Source: Verrucomicrobiales bacterium
Lineage (GTDB): Bacteria > Verrucomicrobiota > Verrucomicrobiia > Limisphaerales > UBA9464
Direction of reading: 5' to 3'
Assembly: GCA_027488845.1 (NCBI GenBank)
Contig: JAIYBC010000057.1
Location: 1 to 64,000, forward strand
DNA length: 64,000 nucleotides
The notes beneath the pieces were generated by a model. It ran no database searches. It saw nothing but the letters and a program-made list of their open reading frames with translations, and was not told the origin of the DNA. Positions within the stretch are counted from its first letter, which is position 1, and each line of letters begins with the position of its first letter. A program made the position numbers and the translations under genes. Below, one piece after another: positions 1 to 9,009 of this stretch.

Positions 1-267
1 ACACCTCCCTTCCAAACCAACGGTCGCCTCCTTCACCGCCCCATCTCCCACTGCCGCTCCTCTCCGCTCCTACCACCAAACTCCAGCAGATCCCAAACGG
101 CCTCTGCTCTCCTTCGCCTCTACTGGCAAACTGAGCTTGGCCAGCCCACTTCCGCGTCAAGAATCAGAATCCATTCACTCGGGTCCTTGATGGCATCTCT
201 CAGGATGCTACCTTACGCACTCGTCACCAAGATTGCGTGGAATCGCACGCTTTCCTCAGAATCAGCC

Positions 268-585
268 ATGCCGACCTACGAGTACCACTGCAAGAAGTGC
301 GGACACTGTTTCGATGTCCAGCAATCCATTTCAGCCGAAGCGTTGTCCCTCTGTCCCAAGGAGTTGTGCTCGAAGAAGAGCTGGGGCAAAGGAAAGGTTC
401 AACGGGGAGTCGGAGGCGGTTCCGGGTTACTTTTCAAAGGTACAGGCTTCTACATCACCGACTATCGCTCGAAGGGCTACTCTGCGGCGAAGTCCAAGGA
501 AGGGACGAGCGGCGGTGGGACCGCGGCAGCCGCTCCGAGTCCTGCGCCCAGTACAACGCCGAAGCCGGTGTCTGCTCCGAAGTAG
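268..585 (+). CDS. FmdB-family zinc ribbon protein
   Basis: This is a 105-residue protein that begins MPTYEYHC, the signature start of FmdB-type regulatory zinc ribbons. Cysteines at about residues 8, 11, 14, 29 and 34 make up the metal-binding knuckles. The FYITDYR stretch at about 61-67 matches the GSGFY-TDY element of the family. The tail after residue 75 is Ala/Pro/Ser-rich and probably disordered. I chose ATG 268 over an in-frame ATG at 187 because family homology begins exactly there. FmdB proteins are small putative regulators whose ligand or DNA target is generally unknown. The gene is monocistronic as far as visible; a 121-nt gap separates it from the next gene. Confidence 0.85.
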   Translation: MPTYEYHCKKCGHCFDVQQSISAEALSLCPKELCSKKSWGKGKVQRGVGGGSGLLFKGTGFYITDYRSKGYSAAKSKEGTSGGGTAAAAPSPAPSTTPKPVSAPK

Positions 586-706
586 GCTTTGGATTCTGTC
601 TTCCCGCATCCAGCTTCTCAACGGCGTTACCCCAGCCACGATGACAAGCCCAAGAACAGCGGACCTTCTGGCGGCTTGCTTACGTTTCCTTGGAGGAGGG
701 GGGACG

Positions 707-2053
707 ATGCGGGCCTTATGTCTACGTTTTGCCTTCGGATTCCTGCTTGGCCCGGTGGGCCTTTCTGCCGCAGGAACCTTGGGTCTGGTGGGTGAAATCT
801 CGTTGCCTGTAACTGCCAGGAGCCGGTCTGGGCTTTTTGTAGTCCGCGGTGGTGCCCAAAATCCCAATTCATCACCTTCAACCGCCCTTGGGGGCCTTTC
901 GGCTCCCGGGCAATTCTCCCGGATTCAGGCTTCGGACAGCTCGGAGATGGTTTCACTTTCTCCGGCGTTGGTGGCGGTTTCCGGAGAACGGGTCCGCGCT
1001 GCGCTTTCCAGGATTTTGGGTCTCCCGGAGGTACATCATGGGCGAATTCAAGTGGTGATCCAGGCCGGTTATCCCGGGAATGTCCCCCTTCGCATCGATT
1101 CCACGCCTTTCGCCGACGGTTGGCAGTATTCCATCACGGTTCCCGAACGAATCGGATGGCCGAGATTTGTCAGGGCCGTTGCAGAGGCCGTTCTCCTCGA
1201 TTTCTCGAATCCGGATCCAGGGCGGGATTTGGCTCCTGTCCCCCTCTGGCTCTCTGAAGGGGCGTCGCTCCTTCTGACAATCAGTTCCGGCCGTGAATTG
1301 CTTCCGGAGCCCAACCGCGAATTCAAGGATCCCAATCGACATTTCGATCCGCTTCCAGCGGTGCTCCAGCAGATGGAAGGGCGGTCAGCCTTGGATTTCG
1401 CGTCCTTGAGTTTTCCGACGGAGGCTTCCCTCTCGGAGCCGTCGATGTTTTCGCTCTATCAGGCCAGTGCAGCCCTTTTTGTGCATGAGCTTCCAAGGGC
1501 CCCGGGAAGGCCGGACTCGATTCATGCCTTCCTGAGGCAGTTGCAGAAACATCTCAATTGGCAGGCGGCCTTGCTGCAGGCTTGGAGCGGGCGGTTCCAG
1601 TCGCTTTTGGAGGTGGAGAAGTGGTGGGCGGTCCAGTCCAGCTATCGGCGTATCCGAAATCCATTTCGGCTTTGGTCCCGAGAGGCGACTTTGGGGCAGC
1701 TACGCTCGATTCTCACCGAGGCCGTGGTCTTCAACGGTACAAATGCTCCTGCATCGGCCTCGACCCCGGCCGCCCTTCGCCTGTCCCAAGTGGTTTCCGA
1801 GTGGGACTACTCCGCCCAGTCCGAGGTTCTCGACCGCAAGATCACCCAGTTGCTGAATCTCTTCCCGTTGGCCGATCCGGACCTCCTGCCGCAGATCAAG
1901 GAGCTGCATGGATACCTGACAGTCTACAGGACCGCGAGGACGGCACCTTCGGCGGGGCGGCGAGGGGAACCCGACCCGCGCGCCCGCCTTCTTGCTTTGA
2001 CGGCCGCCGGCTCGATCCGGCGGGTAGAAGATTCGATTTTCGGTGTTCCCTGA
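707..2053 (+). CDS. Secreted protein resembling a degenerate gluzincin (peptidase-MA-like) domain
   Basis: This 448-residue protein has a hydrophobic N-terminal signal of about 22 residues ending near LSAAG. ATG 707 follows a strong purine-rich ribosome site (GGAGGAGGGG); an in-frame ATG at 641 lacks one. The middle carries FVRAVAEAVLLDF (about 154-166), followed by PLWLSEGASLLL (about 179-190). This layout matches peptidase-MA-like zinc proteases, where HExxH is followed by a 'WLsEGla' helix carrying the third ligand. The HExxH is lost here (RAVAE in its place), so catalysis is unlikely. The family assignment rests on this layout only; the rest of the protein is not recognised. A membrane-protein gene follows 91 nt downstream. 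Confidence 0.6.
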   Translation: MRALCLRFAFGFLLGPVGLSAAGTLGLVGEISLPVTARSRSGLFVVRGGAQNPNSSPSTALGGLSAPGQFSRIQASDSSEMVSLSPALVAVSGERVRAALSRILGLPEVHHGRIQVVIQAGYPGNVPLRIDSTPFADGWQYSITVPERIGWPRFVRAVAEAVLLDFSNPDPGRDLAPVPLWLSEGASLLLTISSGRELLPEPNREFKDPNRHFDPLPAVLQQMEGRSALDFASLSFPTEASLSEPSMFSLYQASAALFVHELPRAPGRPDSIHAFLRQLQKHLNWQAALLQAWSGRFQSLLEVEKWWAVQSSYRRIRNPFRLWSREATLGQLRSILTEAVVFNGTNAPASASTPAALRLSQVVSEWDYSAQSEVLDRKITQLLNLFPLADPDLLPQIKELHGYLTVYRTARTAPSAGRRGEPDPRARLLALTAAGSIRRVEDSIFGVP

Positions 2054-2144
2054 TCGCGAAATCCGTTCGGTTGGGAAGGGTTCTCCCAATTTCCACTTTC
2101 ACCGCTTCGCCAAACCCAGTTGTCTGGCGCGGAAGGAGACTCCC

Positions 2145-3317
2145 ATGCAACCACGACGATTTCTGTCCACGTTTCTGCTCGCCCTGTGTCTGCTGCTGGC
2201 CCCGACGCTTTCCGCGGCAACCACAGAGAAGCCCGTCGTTCCTGGCTCCGGCATGGTCAACGAACTCTCTGGTGCCATCTCCCAGATCACCGGGATCGCC
2301 ATTTCCCCGCTTCTTGGGATGGGGGCCGTCGGCGCGTATCAGTGGTTCAATGCCAAATCCGACACCGCAAAAGCCAAGTTGCCTTGGTTTGCTCAGCCTT
2401 GGTTCTGGGGACCGGCGCTTCTCCTGGTCGGCCTCTGCTTCGCCAAGGACTCGCTCGGAACGGTCGTCCCGACGGCCTTGAAGAAGCCGCTCGATGTGGC
2501 GGAGGTCTTCGAGAACAAACTGAGCGGCCTGGTAGCCACCGGTGCGATCGTTCCGCTGGCCTTGACGGTTTTCAAGGCACTGGAGCCTTCCTCGGCATCG
2601 CTTTCCGAACACGGATTTGCCGCCATCGATTTCTCCCCCGTCCTCAACATCCTCATGGTTCCCGTCGCGCTATGTGTCTATGCGTGCGTCTGGGTTGTTT
2701 CCCATTCCATCAACATCCTCATCCTCATCAGCCCCTTTGCCACCGTGGATGCGGCCCTGAAATCCTTCCGCACGGCGATCCTCGCCTCGGTGGTCGGCTC
2801 TCATTGGCTGAGCGATTTCTTCGGAGCGTTGTGGGCGTTGGTCATCGTGGGTATCTGCCTGTTGCTGGCCGGATGGGCCTTTCGTCTCCTCGTGTTCGGC
2901 AACGTCTTCGCGTGGGATATCCTGACCTTCCGTCGGACTCGTTTCACGCCGGAGACCGATTGTGCCACGGCCTTCCTTGCCAGGAAGACCGATGGGGTTC
3001 CTGCGCGGACGTTCGGTCGGCTCCGGCCCGACTCCGGTGGGTGGGTGTTTGAATACCGCCCGTGGCTCTTCCTTGCCCGGCGCTCCTTGAAACTGGACCT
3101 GAATCACGGAAACGCGGCCATTGGCAAGGGCATGCTGCATCCGGAGGTGCTCCGGATCGATTCCGGCGACTCGGTGGATCTTCTCGACCTCCCGCCGCGT
3201 TATCGCGGCCATGAGCAGGCCGTGGCGTCGGCCTTGGGAATTTCATCGGTCGAGGACGTCGGGCTGATGGCCGCTTGGAATTGGCTTCGTGGCCTCCTGG
3301 GAGTCCGGCCTGCCTGA
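2145..3317 (+). CDS. Multi-pass membrane protein of unknown function
   Basis: This 390-residue protein starts at ATG 2145 after GGAAGGAG. An N-terminal hydrophobic stretch (FLSTFLLALCLLLAPTLSA) looks like a cleavable signal. At least five further hydrophobic segments follow: AISPLLGMGAVGAY, WFWGPALLLVGLCF, GAIVPLALTVF, a long VLNILMVPVALCVYACVW block, and ALWALVIVGICLLLAGWAF. The last ~120 residues are polar and presumably form a soluble domain. I do not recognise a family with confidence; the segment order recalls small conserved membrane proteins of Verrucomicrobiota. No partner gene hints at a role; the PQQ-type dehydrogenase starts 54 nt downstream on the same strand. Confidence 0.65.
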   Translation: MQPRRFLSTFLLALCLLLAPTLSAATTEKPVVPGSGMVNELSGAISQITGIAISPLLGMGAVGAYQWFNAKSDTAKAKLPWFAQPWFWGPALLLVGLCFAKDSLGTVVPTALKKPLDVAEVFENKLSGLVATGAIVPLALTVFKALEPSSASLSEHGFAAIDFSPVLNILMVPVALCVYACVWVVSHSINILILISPFATVDAALKSFRTAILASVVGSHWLSDFFGALWALVIVGICLLLAGWAFRLLVFGNVFAWDILTFRRTRFTPETDCATAFLARKTDGVPARTFGRLRPDSGGWVFEYRPWLFLARRSLKLDLNHGNAAIGKGMLHPEVLRIDSGDSVDLLDLPPRYRGHEQAVASALGISSVEDVGLMAAWNWLRGLLGVRPA

Positions 3318-3371
3318 AGTTCCGCAATTCCCGTTTGATTACGGCGGGTGGTTTTCCGTCCACTTGGGCTC

Positions 3372-4997
3372 ATGAATTCCCTGAGAGGACTTTGCCTGGG
3401 GCTCCTTTGCGCCCTGCGGCTGTCGTCGGCGGAGGCGCAGAAGCCGACGACCGGCACCGGCGGCCCGGCCACCACCGATTGGCTCCCGCCCGAATCCCAC
3501 TTTGCCAAGGTCGTTCTCGACCAGGACGCGGTCGTCGGTGGCGAGTTGAAGGACACGATCGTGGATCCCATGGAACTGGCGGTCGCTGCCGACGGCCGGG
3601 TTTTCTGGGTGGAGCGTGCGGGTGTGGTGAAGATGTGGGTCCCCGAAGGTAATCGGACCGTTGAGATCGCCCGACTTCCCACCTTCACCGGACTCGAGGA
3701 CGGAGCCTTGGGCATCACGCTCGACCCGGGTTTCGACAAGAACCGGTGGGTCTATGTGAACCGTTCGCTGCCGGAGACCTACGAGTCGGGCGGCGGCAAG
3801 GCCGGCAAGATCCGGGTCGCACGTTTCACGCTCGTCGGGGAGAAGTTGGATCCCGCCAGCGAGACCGTCGTGATCGAGGTCGAGACCCAGAGACGCGAGT
3901 GCTGCCATGTCGGCGGATCGTTGACCTTCGATTCGAAGGGCAACCTCTACATGTCCATCGGCGACAACACGAACCCCTTCGATTCCGACGGCTTCTCCCC
4001 GCATGACGAGCGCCCGGACCGCTATCCTTGGGACGGTCAGCGCACCGCGGCCAACGCGAACTCCCTGGTCGGGAAGATCCTCCGAATCCGTCCGAAAGCG
4101 GAGGGCGGCTACGACATCCCGGAGGGCAACCTCTTCAAGCCCGGCACCACGGGGACCCGGCCGGAGATCTTCGTGATGGGCAACCGCAATCCGTTCCGGG
4201 TTTCGACCGACCCCCGGACCGGATACGTCTATTGGGGCGAGGTGGGACCGGACTCCGGTTCCAATGATCCGAAGCGCGGATCGGCCGGATTCGACGAGGT
4301 CAACCAGGCGCGGCAGGCGGGTTTCTTCGGTTGGCCGATGTTCGTGGGCGACAACCGGCCCTACATGAAGGTCGATTTCGTGGCGAGGGCTGCCCATTCG
4401 GATCTGCGCCGCCAATATGACGAGGCCCGCAAGCGCAACGAGGAGCGCAAGAAGCAGGGGAAGACGAACGAGCTGGAGGCGCTCCCGGCGAAACCCGCCG
4501 ATTGGGATCCCGCCGGAGTCGCCTTCGATCCGGCCCACCCCCGCAACACCTCGCCGAACAACACCGGCATCCAGGACCTTCCTCCGGCCCAGCCTGCGTT
4601 CATCTACTATCCGGCGTCACCATCGACCCGGTTCCCGGTGGTGGGATCCGGCGGACGCACTGCCATGGCCGGTCCGGTCTACTACTACGATCCGAACCAT
4701 CCCTCGAAGAAGCGCCTTCCGAAGGAGTTCGACCACACGCTGTTCATCTACGAGTGGTCGAGGAACTGGATCATCGCGGTGAAGTTGGATTCGAACGACC
4801 AGATCGCCCGGAGCGCCGATGGTAAGCCCATGATGCAACGGTTCATGCCGTCCACCGAGATCAAGCGTCCGATGGACCTGGAGTTGGGACCGGACGGTTG
4901 CCTCTATGTGATCGAGTACGGCAAGGAGTGGGGCAACAACAAGGACACCAGGATCCTACGTCTGGAGTACCGCGGCGAAACGGCCGCGGCTCTCTGA
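3372..4997 (+). CDS. Secreted PQQ-dependent sugar dehydrogenase-like beta-propeller protein
   Basis: The 541-residue protein has an N-terminal signal peptide (MNSLRGLCLGLLCALRLSSAEA), so it should act outside the cytoplasm. The body matches the glucose/sorbosone dehydrogenase (GSDH) six-bladed propeller: GLEDGALGITLDPGF early on, then CCHVGGSLTFDSKGNLYMSI (cf. HtGGSLaFgpDG-LYis-GD), RNPFRVSTDPRTGYVYWGEV and AGFFGWPMFVGDN. These motifs line the PQQ and calcium pocket in characterised members, but substrate cannot be read from sequence. An inserted charged helix (about 340-375) sits in the second half. ATG 3372 is preferred to an in-frame GTG at 3348 because it starts the signal peptide. nadB follows after 12 nt, possibly co-transcribed. 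Confidence 0.82.
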   Translation: MNSLRGLCLGLLCALRLSSAEAQKPTTGTGGPATTDWLPPESHFAKVVLDQDAVVGGELKDTIVDPMELAVAADGRVFWVERAGVVKMWVPEGNRTVEIARLPTFTGLEDGALGITLDPGFDKNRWVYVNRSLPETYESGGGKAGKIRVARFTLVGEKLDPASETVVIEVETQRRECCHVGGSLTFDSKGNLYMSIGDNTNPFDSDGFSPHDERPDRYPWDGQRTAANANSLVGKILRIRPKAEGGYDIPEGNLFKPGTTGTRPEIFVMGNRNPFRVSTDPRTGYVYWGEVGPDSGSNDPKRGSAGFDEVNQARQAGFFGWPMFVGDNRPYMKVDFVARAAHSDLRRQYDEARKRNEERKKQGKTNELEALPAKPADWDPAGVAFDPAHPRNTSPNNTGIQDLPPAQPAFIYYPASPSTRFPVVGSGGRTAMAGPVYYYDPNHPSKKRLPKEFDHTLFIYEWSRNWIIAVKLDSNDQIARSADGKPMMQRFMPSTEIKRPMDLELGPDGCLYVIEYGKEWGNNKDTRILRLEYRGETAAAL

Positions 4998-5009
4998 ACG
5001 AAACGCCGG

Positions 5010-6626
5010 ATGGCCTCACAGACCCGACACTTCGACTTCGTCGTCCTCGGCAGCGGGATCGCGGGCCTGACCTTCGCCCTGAAGGTCGCGGCCCGCGGCA
5101 CCGTCGCGATCGTCACGAAGAAGAACCGCGCCGATTCGAACACCAACTGGGCCCAAGGCGGGATCGCCGCGGTCACCAGCCGCGAGGACAGCTTCGAACT
5201 GCATGTCCGCGACACCTTGGAAGCCGGGGCGGGCCTGTGTCGGGAGCCGGTGGTCCGTTCCATCGTCGAGGAGGGACCGGAGCGGATCGCGGAGTTGATG
5301 GAGCTCGGAGCCCGCTTCACCGAGCGGGAGGTCCCGGGCGGGGGAGGCCGCCGCGAGCTCGACCTCACCAAGGAAGGGGGGCACTCCAAACGGCGTATCC
5401 TTCACGCGCAGGATGCAACAGGCCGGGAAATCGAGCGGGCACTGCTGCGGGCGGTCGCGTCGACACCTTCCATCACGGTCTTCGAGAACCACGTCGCAGT
5501 GGATCTCATCACGACGGCGAAACTCGGCATGGATGGTCCCGACCGCTGCGTCGGGGTCTACGTTCTCAACGGTCCTGAAGGCCGGGTCGATGTCTTCGCG
5601 ACGCCGGCGGTGGTATTGGCGACCGGCGGTTGCGGGGTCGTCTACCTCCACACCACGAATCCGGGCATCGCCACGGGCGACGGCGTGGCGATGGCCTACC
5701 GGGCCGGTGTGCCGGTGCGGAACATGGAGTTCATCCAGTTCCACCCCACCTGCCTCTTCCATCCCAAGGCGAAGTCCTTCCTCATCTCCGAGGCGGTCCG
5801 GGGTGAGGGCGGTGTCCTGCGGGGAGCCGACGGGGAACGCTTCATGGACCGTTACGACGTCCGCGGGGAGCTGGCGCCGAGGGACATCGTCGCGCGTGCA
5901 ATCGATTCCGAGATGAAGCGGACCGGGGCGCCGTGCGTGTTCCTCGACATCACCCACCGCACGCCGGAGTTCATCGCCGGCCATTTTCCCACCATCCATT
6001 CCCGCTGCCTGGAGTACGGACTCGACATCACACAGGAATGGATCCCGGTCGTGCCTGCCGCCCACTACCAATGCGGTGGTGTCGAGGCCGGACTGGACGG
6101 TGCGACGCCGCTTCCCGGGCTTTGGGCGGTCGGCGAGGTCGCCTGCACCGGTCTCCATGGCGCCAACCGCCTCGCCAGCAACTCCCTCCTGGAAGCCCTG
6201 GTCTGTGCCCATCGCGCGGCCGAAAGCCTCCTCGCCTCACCGCCGCCGGGGCCCCTACCGGTGATCCCCGGATGGCAGACGGGCAATGCCACCAATGCGG
6301 ACGAGATGGTCGTGGTCTCCCACAACTGGGACGAGATACGCCGGCTGATGTGGGACTACGTCGGCATCGTGCGGACCACCAAACGGCTGCGTCGCGCCGA
6401 GAAGCGCCTCGGCAACCTCCAGGACGAGATCCGGGAATACTACTGGAACTTCATCGTCACCGCGGACCTGCTCGAGCTGCGGAACCTCGTGACGGTGGCG
6501 GAGATCATCGTCGCCAGCGCCCTGCGCCGTCCGGAGAGCCGCGGACTGCATTTCACCCTGGATTTCCCGCAACGGGATCCACTCTGGGACTGCGTGGACA
6601 CGGTCGTCTCGAGACCCCGCATCTAG
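5010..6626 (+). CDS. nadB: L-aspartate oxidase
   Basis: This 538-residue FAD enzyme oxidises L-aspartate to iminoaspartate, the first step of de novo NAD synthesis, usually handing the product to quinolinate synthase NadA. The N-terminus has the dinucleotide-binding VLGSGIAGLTFALKVA and TNWAQGGIAAV, both typical of NadB. The flavoprotein substrate-site motifs EFIQFHPTCLF, GHFPTIHSRCLEYG and HYQCGGV follow. GLHGANRLASNSLLEALV closes the FAD domain, and the C-terminus ends in RPESRGLHF, as in NadB. No fumarate reductase partner subunits are present, which supports NadB over FrdA/SdhA. Neither nadA nor nadC is in the window, so the pathway is split across the genome. Confidence 0.95.
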   Translation: MASQTRHFDFVVLGSGIAGLTFALKVAARGTVAIVTKKNRADSNTNWAQGGIAAVTSREDSFELHVRDTLEAGAGLCREPVVRSIVEEGPERIAELMELGARFTEREVPGGGGRRELDLTKEGGHSKRRILHAQDATGREIERALLRAVASTPSITVFENHVAVDLITTAKLGMDGPDRCVGVYVLNGPEGRVDVFATPAVVLATGGCGVVYLHTTNPGIATGDGVAMAYRAGVPVRNMEFIQFHPTCLFHPKAKSFLISEAVRGEGGVLRGADGERFMDRYDVRGELAPRDIVARAIDSEMKRTGAPCVFLDITHRTPEFIAGHFPTIHSRCLEYGLDITQEWIPVVPAAHYQCGGVEAGLDGATPLPGLWAVGEVACTGLHGANRLASNSLLEALVCAHRAAESLLASPPPGPLPVIPGWQTGNATNADEMVVVSHNWDEIRRLMWDYVGIVRTTKRLRRAEKRLGNLQDEIREYYWNFIVTADLLELRNLVTVAEIIVASALRRPESRGLHFTLDFPQRDPLWDCVDTVVSRPRI

Positions 6627-6804
6627 GTCGACGGACCGGAGGTGGTGGGCGACCTGTCGCTCCTGTCCGGGGAAAAGGCGTCCGCGCCGCATTGGGAAAC
6701 CGGAGCGACCGACAAGTTGCAGCCGATTGTGCCTCAAGGGCACCACGCGAGGTTCCGATGAACCAGTACAGCCGAGGTGTGTTCCCCGGCCCTGGAGAAC
6801 CACC

Positions 6805-8553
6805 GTGGAACTCAAGCGACTCCAAAGCCTGATCAAATGGATGCTCGTCACCGCCATCGTGGCGGTCCTCGGGGGTTCCGTTCCATCCCTCTGGGTCACC
6901 GTTGCGTCGGGACCCAAGCCCCTGAAGGCGTTCCGGCAACATGACCAGCTCCGGCGTGGGTTGCATCAGCTCCGGCTCGAGGTGAATCACCTGGCTGTGG
7001 TGGCCTCCGACAGCACGCCGCCGTCCGATCCCGCGACCCAACGTCGTCTCGACGGCATCGAAAGCTCCATGGAACGTGCGTTCAAGCTCGTGGAGAGCTC
7101 CGCCGCAGGAACCCGTGCGGGTACCGCCTGGAGGCAGCTCTACGAAAGCTACGAATCCCGGCTGCAACCCGCGCTGCTGGCCTTCCGCCGGCCCGGGCAG
7201 TCCGACCTCGGTGTCGTTCGCGGCCAGCTCCTTTCCTCGCGGGACGAATTCGAGTCGCTCCTGGGAAGATTGGACCGTGCCGCCGTGGAAGGCGCCGAAC
7301 GGGGGTTGAACGAGGTCTCAAGCCAACAGCTCACCACCGCCGCGGTCGCCTTCTTCGTCGCCGTGCTGATCCTGCCGCTGCTGGTCATCCAGCGGGCCAA
7401 CCTGAACCGGTCCCTCACCCAGATGTCGACGACGGTGAAGCAGGTCAAGGTCGCGGTCCCGGACCCCAAGATGTCGGAGGACCTCATGAAGGTCGCAGGC
7501 CGTGTTAGGGAGCTCGAATCGGCCAACGAGATCCTGGAATCCCAGGTCGCGGAACTGCGCGACCTCGCTGGTCGGGCGGAGGCCCTCGAGCAACACCCCG
7601 TCGAGACGGGCCTCGAGGCCGCGCTCAAGTTCCTCAAGGGACGCAGCCGGGCGACGCTCGGCAAGGACGGCCAGCTGGGAATCGTCTTCAACCTCAAGCC
7701 CGAGGAGCTCGAGAAGGTCCAGCCGTTGCTGCAGACCGAGACCGAGTTCGTGAAGATCGAGCCGCCCGCCGCGCCGGAACCGCCGGTGGTCGAGGCCTCG
7801 AAGCCCACGATCCTCATCATCGACGACGACCGCCTCAACCGCACGATCCTCCGTTCCTGCATCGCGGAACTCGAGGTCAACGTCCAGGAGGCGGAGAACG
7901 GGGAGAAGGCCTGGCAGGTCCTCGACGGCGGAACGCATGTCGACCTCTGCCTCTGCGACCTGATGATGCCGGAGCTCGACGGATTCGGCTTCGCGAAGCG
8001 GGTCCATGGCGACCGCCGCTTCGAGTCGCTCGACATCATCTTCTGCACCGCTTCCACGGAGAAGGAACACGTCGCCCAGGCCGCCGAGATCGGCGTCAAT
8101 CAGTATGTCGTCAAACCCTTCAACAAGGAGGACGTGCTCAAGAACGTCCGCATCGCGCTGGAGAGGTCCCAGTCGCGGAAGGACCCGATGGCGGTGGCCC
8201 AGGAGCGCCTGGGCATCGACGCCGAGTCCTATGCGCAGCTCATGTCGATGCTGAACCGCGAAGTCACCGAGACGATCACCTTCGTCCGCACGGCGCTGAC
8301 CCGCGGACAGCGACGGGCCGCCTGGACGCGCATCAATTCCCTCCGGGGCTCGAGCCAGATGGTCGGCGACTCCGGCCTGGTGCAGGCGATCATGGCGGTG
8401 GAGCGCGAACTCGAGCAGGGAGACGTCTTCTTCATCATCACCGAGCTGGAGAAGCTCGAGGAGGCCAACCGCCGCATGGGGCAGGTCGCTGCCCACATCA
8501 CCAAGCCCGGCCGTCAGGACAAGCCCGCCGAAAACCTCGCCGAGGCGGCCTGA
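6805..8553 (+). CDS. Membrane-anchored response regulator with a degenerate HPt-like C-terminal domain
   Basis: The 582-residue protein has two membrane segments (about 13-35 and 177-196) bounding a ~140-residue extracytoplasmic helical region, then a coiled coil (about 225-265). A receiver domain spans about 333-452, with acidic pair D340/D341, phosphoacceptor D385 in LCLCDLMMPELDG, T415 in FCTAST and K437 in VVKPF. Residues 455-582 are helical and contain N-S-L-R-G-S-S-Q-M-V-G (511-521), the HPt signature with the phospho-His replaced by Asn. It has no kinase or output domain, so it probably signals through protein contacts. GTG 6805 is chosen because GGAG precedes it by 7 nt. No cognate kinase is nearby. 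The gene's end overlaps sufE by 40 nt. Confidence 0.8.
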   Translation: MELKRLQSLIKWMLVTAIVAVLGGSVPSLWVTVASGPKPLKAFRQHDQLRRGLHQLRLEVNHLAVVASDSTPPSDPATQRRLDGIESSMERAFKLVESSAAGTRAGTAWRQLYESYESRLQPALLAFRRPGQSDLGVVRGQLLSSRDEFESLLGRLDRAAVEGAERGLNEVSSQQLTTAAVAFFVAVLILPLLVIQRANLNRSLTQMSTTVKQVKVAVPDPKMSEDLMKVAGRVRELESANEILESQVAELRDLAGRAEALEQHPVETGLEAALKFLKGRSRATLGKDGQLGIVFNLKPEELEKVQPLLQTETEFVKIEPPAAPEPPVVEASKPTILIIDDDRLNRTILRSCIAELEVNVQEAENGEKAWQVLDGGTHVDLCLCDLMMPELDGFGFAKRVHGDRRFESLDIIFCTASTEKEHVAQAAEIGVNQYVVKPFNKEDVLKNVRIALERSQSRKDPMAVAQERLGIDAESYAQLMSMLNREVTETITFVRTALTRGQRRAAWTRINSLRGSSQMVGDSGLVQAIMAVERELEQGDVFFIITELEKLEEANRRMGQVAAHITKPGRQDKPAENLAEAA

Positions 8554-8981
8554 CCCGCGGCGCAACGCCCGGCGAAGGCCTTGGCCGAATCCACGATCCG
8601 CAGGGCCGTCGCCTGACGGCTGTCGGTCAGGTGGCGCAGCAGGCCGAGCCTTCCCAGGAACCCGAAATCCGCACGGACGATCTCGTCGGGCGGCGCGCCG
8701 TCGCAGAGGTCGGCCAGGAGCACCGCGAAGGACTTCAGCGTGACCGCGTCGGAATCGGCGGCGAACCGGCACGCCCCGTGTTCCCACGAGGCGACCCACC
8801 AGGTCCGGACCCGGCAGCCGGGGACGAGGTGTTCCTCCAGCCTCGAGGAGTCGGGAAGCGGCGGCCGGTCCCGTGCGCGTTCCACCATCCAACCGAACCG
8901 GGCCTGGGGATCGGGGATCGACTCGAGTCGTCCGAGCAGTTCCGCGATGCGGTCGTCGACGGCGACTCCGGAGAAGTTCAT
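8514..8981 (-). CDS. sufE: SufE-like cysteine desulfurase sulfur acceptor
   Basis: The 155-residue protein matches SufE, which takes persulfide sulfur from SufS-type cysteine desulfurases and passes it to Fe-S or sulfur-carrier pathways. Family features are SIPDPQARFGWMVERARDRP near the N-terminus, the VPGCRVRTWW segment with the acceptor cysteine, then SFAVLLADLCDGAPPDEI and LGLLRHLTDSRQATA. ATG 8981 is selected since the homology begins just after it; longer reading from 9080 is low-complexity. No sufS or sufBCD is nearby. It lies 28 nt downstream of thiG on the same strand, which hints at sulfur supply for thiazole synthesis. Its 3' end overlaps the convergent response regulator gene by 40 nt. 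Confidence 0.88.
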   Translation of the reverse strand: MNFSGVAVDDRIAELLGRLESIPDPQARFGWMVERARDRPPLPDSSRLEEHLVPGCRVRTWWVASWEHGACRFAADSDAVTLKSFAVLLADLCDGAPPDEIVRADFGFLGRLGLLRHLTDSRQATALRIVDSAKAFAGRCAAGQAASARFSAGLS

Positions 8982-9009
8982 CGGTTCCGTCCGGGTCGGG
9001 TGGGAGGGA

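Noticed and set aside
187-267. Upstream extension of the FmdB protein from ATG 187
   Set aside because: The residues added have no homology; family similarity begins at MPTYEY (ATG 268).
1-267. Coding sequence in the pyrimidine-rich first 267 bases
   Set aside because: No frame of useful length or motif is seen on either strand; it is probably intergenic or promoter DNA, possibly the end of a gene outside the window.
6656-6709. GTCGCTCC / GGAGCGAC inverted pair upstream of the response regulator as an operator
   Set aside because: 8-bp arms 38 nt apart in high-GC DNA are too easily produced by chance; no protein or conservation supports it.
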